Assembly (NCBI GenBank): GCA_031291175.1
Contig: JARLJO010000004.1
Coordinates: 124,001 to 188,000 of the forward strand
DNA length: 64,000 nt
Reading direction: 5' to 3'
From: Gammaproteobacteria bacterium
GTDB lineage: Bacteria > Pseudomonadota > Gammaproteobacteria > DSM-16500
Shown here one piece after another: positions 62,935-64,000 of the stretch. Below the pieces are notes generated by a model. That model was not told where the DNA came from, did no database searches, and worked only from the letters and a program-made list of their open reading frames with translations. Each line of letters begins with the position of its first letter. Position 1 is the stretch's first letter. A program made the position numbers and the translations under genes.

Positions 62935-63366
62935 CTATTTTTCATTCATCACAGATAAGGTTTGAAGAATAAGGTTTTTCGTCGTGTTCATGACTTCAAC
63001 GTTAGCTTGGTATTCTTTTGATGCGGAGATCATATTAGTCATCTCCTCAATCGGATTCACATCAGTAAGATAAATATAGCCTTCACTGTTAGCGGACGGA
63101 TGATCAGGCTGATACCTTCTTTCTAAAGGTTTTTTACTGTTAGCAATATCCGTGACGCGCACACCACCGGTTGGTTGATCATCTGGCACCAAGCCCTGTA
63201 CTTGCTGCGTCACTTCACTAAAAATAGGATATTTCGCATGATAAGTGGCCTCTTCCGATCCGGCTACGTTATCGGTATTTGCCAAATTACTGGCAATGGT
63301 ATTCATACGAATACTTTGCGCGCTCATACCGCTTGCTGCATTGGTCAGTATTTTTTCCAATGACAT
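62935..63366 (-). CDS. flgC: Proximal rod protein FlgC
   Basis: 143 aa. SAQSIRMNTIASNLANTDNV and C-terminal NPIEEMTNMISASKEYQANV. Two bases after flgB. Confidence 0.96.
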   Translation of the reverse strand: MSLEKILTNAASGMSAQSIRMNTIASNLANTDNVAGSEEATYHAKYPIFSEVTQQVQGLVPDDQPTGGVRVTDIANSKKPLERRYQPDHPSANSEGYIYLTDVNPIEEMTNMISASKEYQANVEVMNTTKNLILQTLSVMNEK

Positions 63367-63368
63367 GA

Positions 63369-63752
63369 TTACTCTCCTTTGATCGCTTTCATCAATTCGC
63401 TTGCTTTATTCTGCACGAACGTCAAATTCACTTGATAATGCAATGCGTTCTCGATGAAATTTTTACGTTCAATTTCATCATCCACGGTATTACCATCTAA
63501 ACTGGTTTGATTAGGCACACGATAAAGTGCTGTCGTACCACCCACTTCGCTACTGGGTGTAATGTGTGCCGCGTTGGTTTTAAGCAATGTGCCGCCGCCG
63601 TTCCCGGCTTCTTTTAATGCTTTATTAAAATCAATATCTTTCGCTTTAAAATGTGGCGTACTCGCATTCACCAGATTGCTGGTTAACAATACGGCGCGAT
63701 CTTCTGAAAGTTTTAAGGCGGATCCTGCAAGACCAAATATATCGTTACTCAT
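63369..63752 (-). CDS. flgB: Proximal rod protein FlgB
   Basis: 127 aa. RAVLLTSNLVNASTPHFKAK near the N-terminus, FIENALHYQVNLTFV at the C-terminus. First gene of the flgBCDEFGHKL operon, ~46 nt downstream of a sigma-54 promoter. flgA and flgM, which often lie upstream, are not in the remaining 250 bp. Confidence 0.95.
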   Translation of the reverse strand: MSNDIFGLAGSALKLSEDRAVLLTSNLVNASTPHFKAKDIDFNKALKEAGNGGGTLLKTNAAHITPSSEVGGTTALYRVPNQTSLDGNTVDDEIERKNFIENALHYQVNLTFVQNKASELMKAIKGE

Positions 63753-63797
63753 ACTGAAACTCCTGTTCGGCTGTGCTGCAATCGATAGTTAAGTTAA

Positions 63798-63813
63798 TGC
63801 AAGATTCGTGCCA
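63798..63813 (-). promoter_or_regulatory. Sigma-54 (RpoN) promoter of the flg operon
   Basis: On the minus strand TGGCAC, 5-bp spacer GAATC, TTGCA: an exact match to the -24/-12 consensus. The -12 element is ~46 nt upstream of the flgB start. Likely activated by FleQ or the receiver-less activator in this window. Confidence 0.88.
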
Positions 63814-63903
63814 AACCATTTTTTTGCTTAATTAAGGGGCGGATTATGCGGAAGTGATTGATTGCCTCAGGATGAGTGCCCTGGTTGCGAATAGACGCAC
63901 ACT

Positions 63904-64000
63904 ATATCGGCTCAGCTTAAAAATACTTAAATACAATTTATTGCCGCCTGCGGCAAAATATTGCCGCTTTGCAATATCGGCTACAATTGAAATAACTTAA
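63904..64000. repeat. Tandem hairpin repeats at the window edge
   Basis: Two perfect 7-bp hairpins in a row: TTGCCGC-ct-GCGGCAA (63941-63956) and ATATTGC-cgcttt-GCAATAT (63958-63977). They are bracketed by two similar segments starting ATATCGGCT and ending in AACTTAA-like sequence (63905-63931 and 63974-64000), period ~70 bp. The repeat may continue beyond the window. Confidence 0.5.

Overview
The window (GC roughly 40% by eye) reads as chromosome of a motile, piliated gammaproteobacterium. Legionellales relatives living inside amoebae or other eukaryotes (Coxiella/Berkiella-like) are my best guess. That is inference from gene content and from several long proteins with eukaryote-like low-complexity regions; no taxonomic marker gene is present. 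I see no rRNA, tRNA, transposase, phage or CRISPR locus.

Region 1 (1-21 kb): a hybrid sensor kinase with its response regulator, then an almost complete type IV pilus cluster on the minus strand (pilM-N-O-P-Q-F-T, two tandem major pilins, pilB, pilC, a pilin-like gene, pilZ). Facing away on the plus strand are a minor-pilin operon (fimT-pilW-pilX-pilV), a DUF4124 protein, a Cys-rich lipoprotein and an ExeA/GspB-type pair. Prepilin peptidase (pilD) and pilY1 are not here.

Region 2 (21-38 kb): cytochrome bd oxidase (cydABX), a MenI-like thioesterase, then an accessory stretch. It holds an orphan GHKL-ATPase protein with a Ser/Thr/Pro tail, a second minor-pilin operon ending in a pilin fused to a Cys-rich beta-propeller, a secreted choloylglycine-hydrolase-family enzyme, an 894-residue coiled-coil protein with a Met/Pro/Gln/Tyr-rich tail, a second Cys-rich lipoprotein, a 555-residue protein with three PPxY motifs, and an orphan ThiM-like kinase. 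The gaps are filled with hairpin-forming repeats in several families.

Region 3 (38-64 kb): a HAD-superfamily protein, then flagellar genes on the minus strand: fliA-flhG-flhF-flhA-flhB-fliR-fliQ-fliJ-fliI-fliH-fliG-fliF-fliE plus a receiver-less sigma-54 activator, divergent fleQ, and flgL-K-H-G-F-E-D-C-B behind an excellent sigma-54 promoter. fliK-fliP are absent between fliJ and fliQ, and flgI-flgJ are absent between flgH and flgK; the joins are tight.

How it fits together: two surface machines (twitching pili and a polar-type flagellum controlled by FleQ/RpoN/FliA/FlhFG) flank an accessory region whose long, signal-less proteins look like candidate host-directed effectors. The strongest candidates for something undescribed are the PPxY protein (34814-36481) and the propeller-tipped minor pilin (27703-29346).
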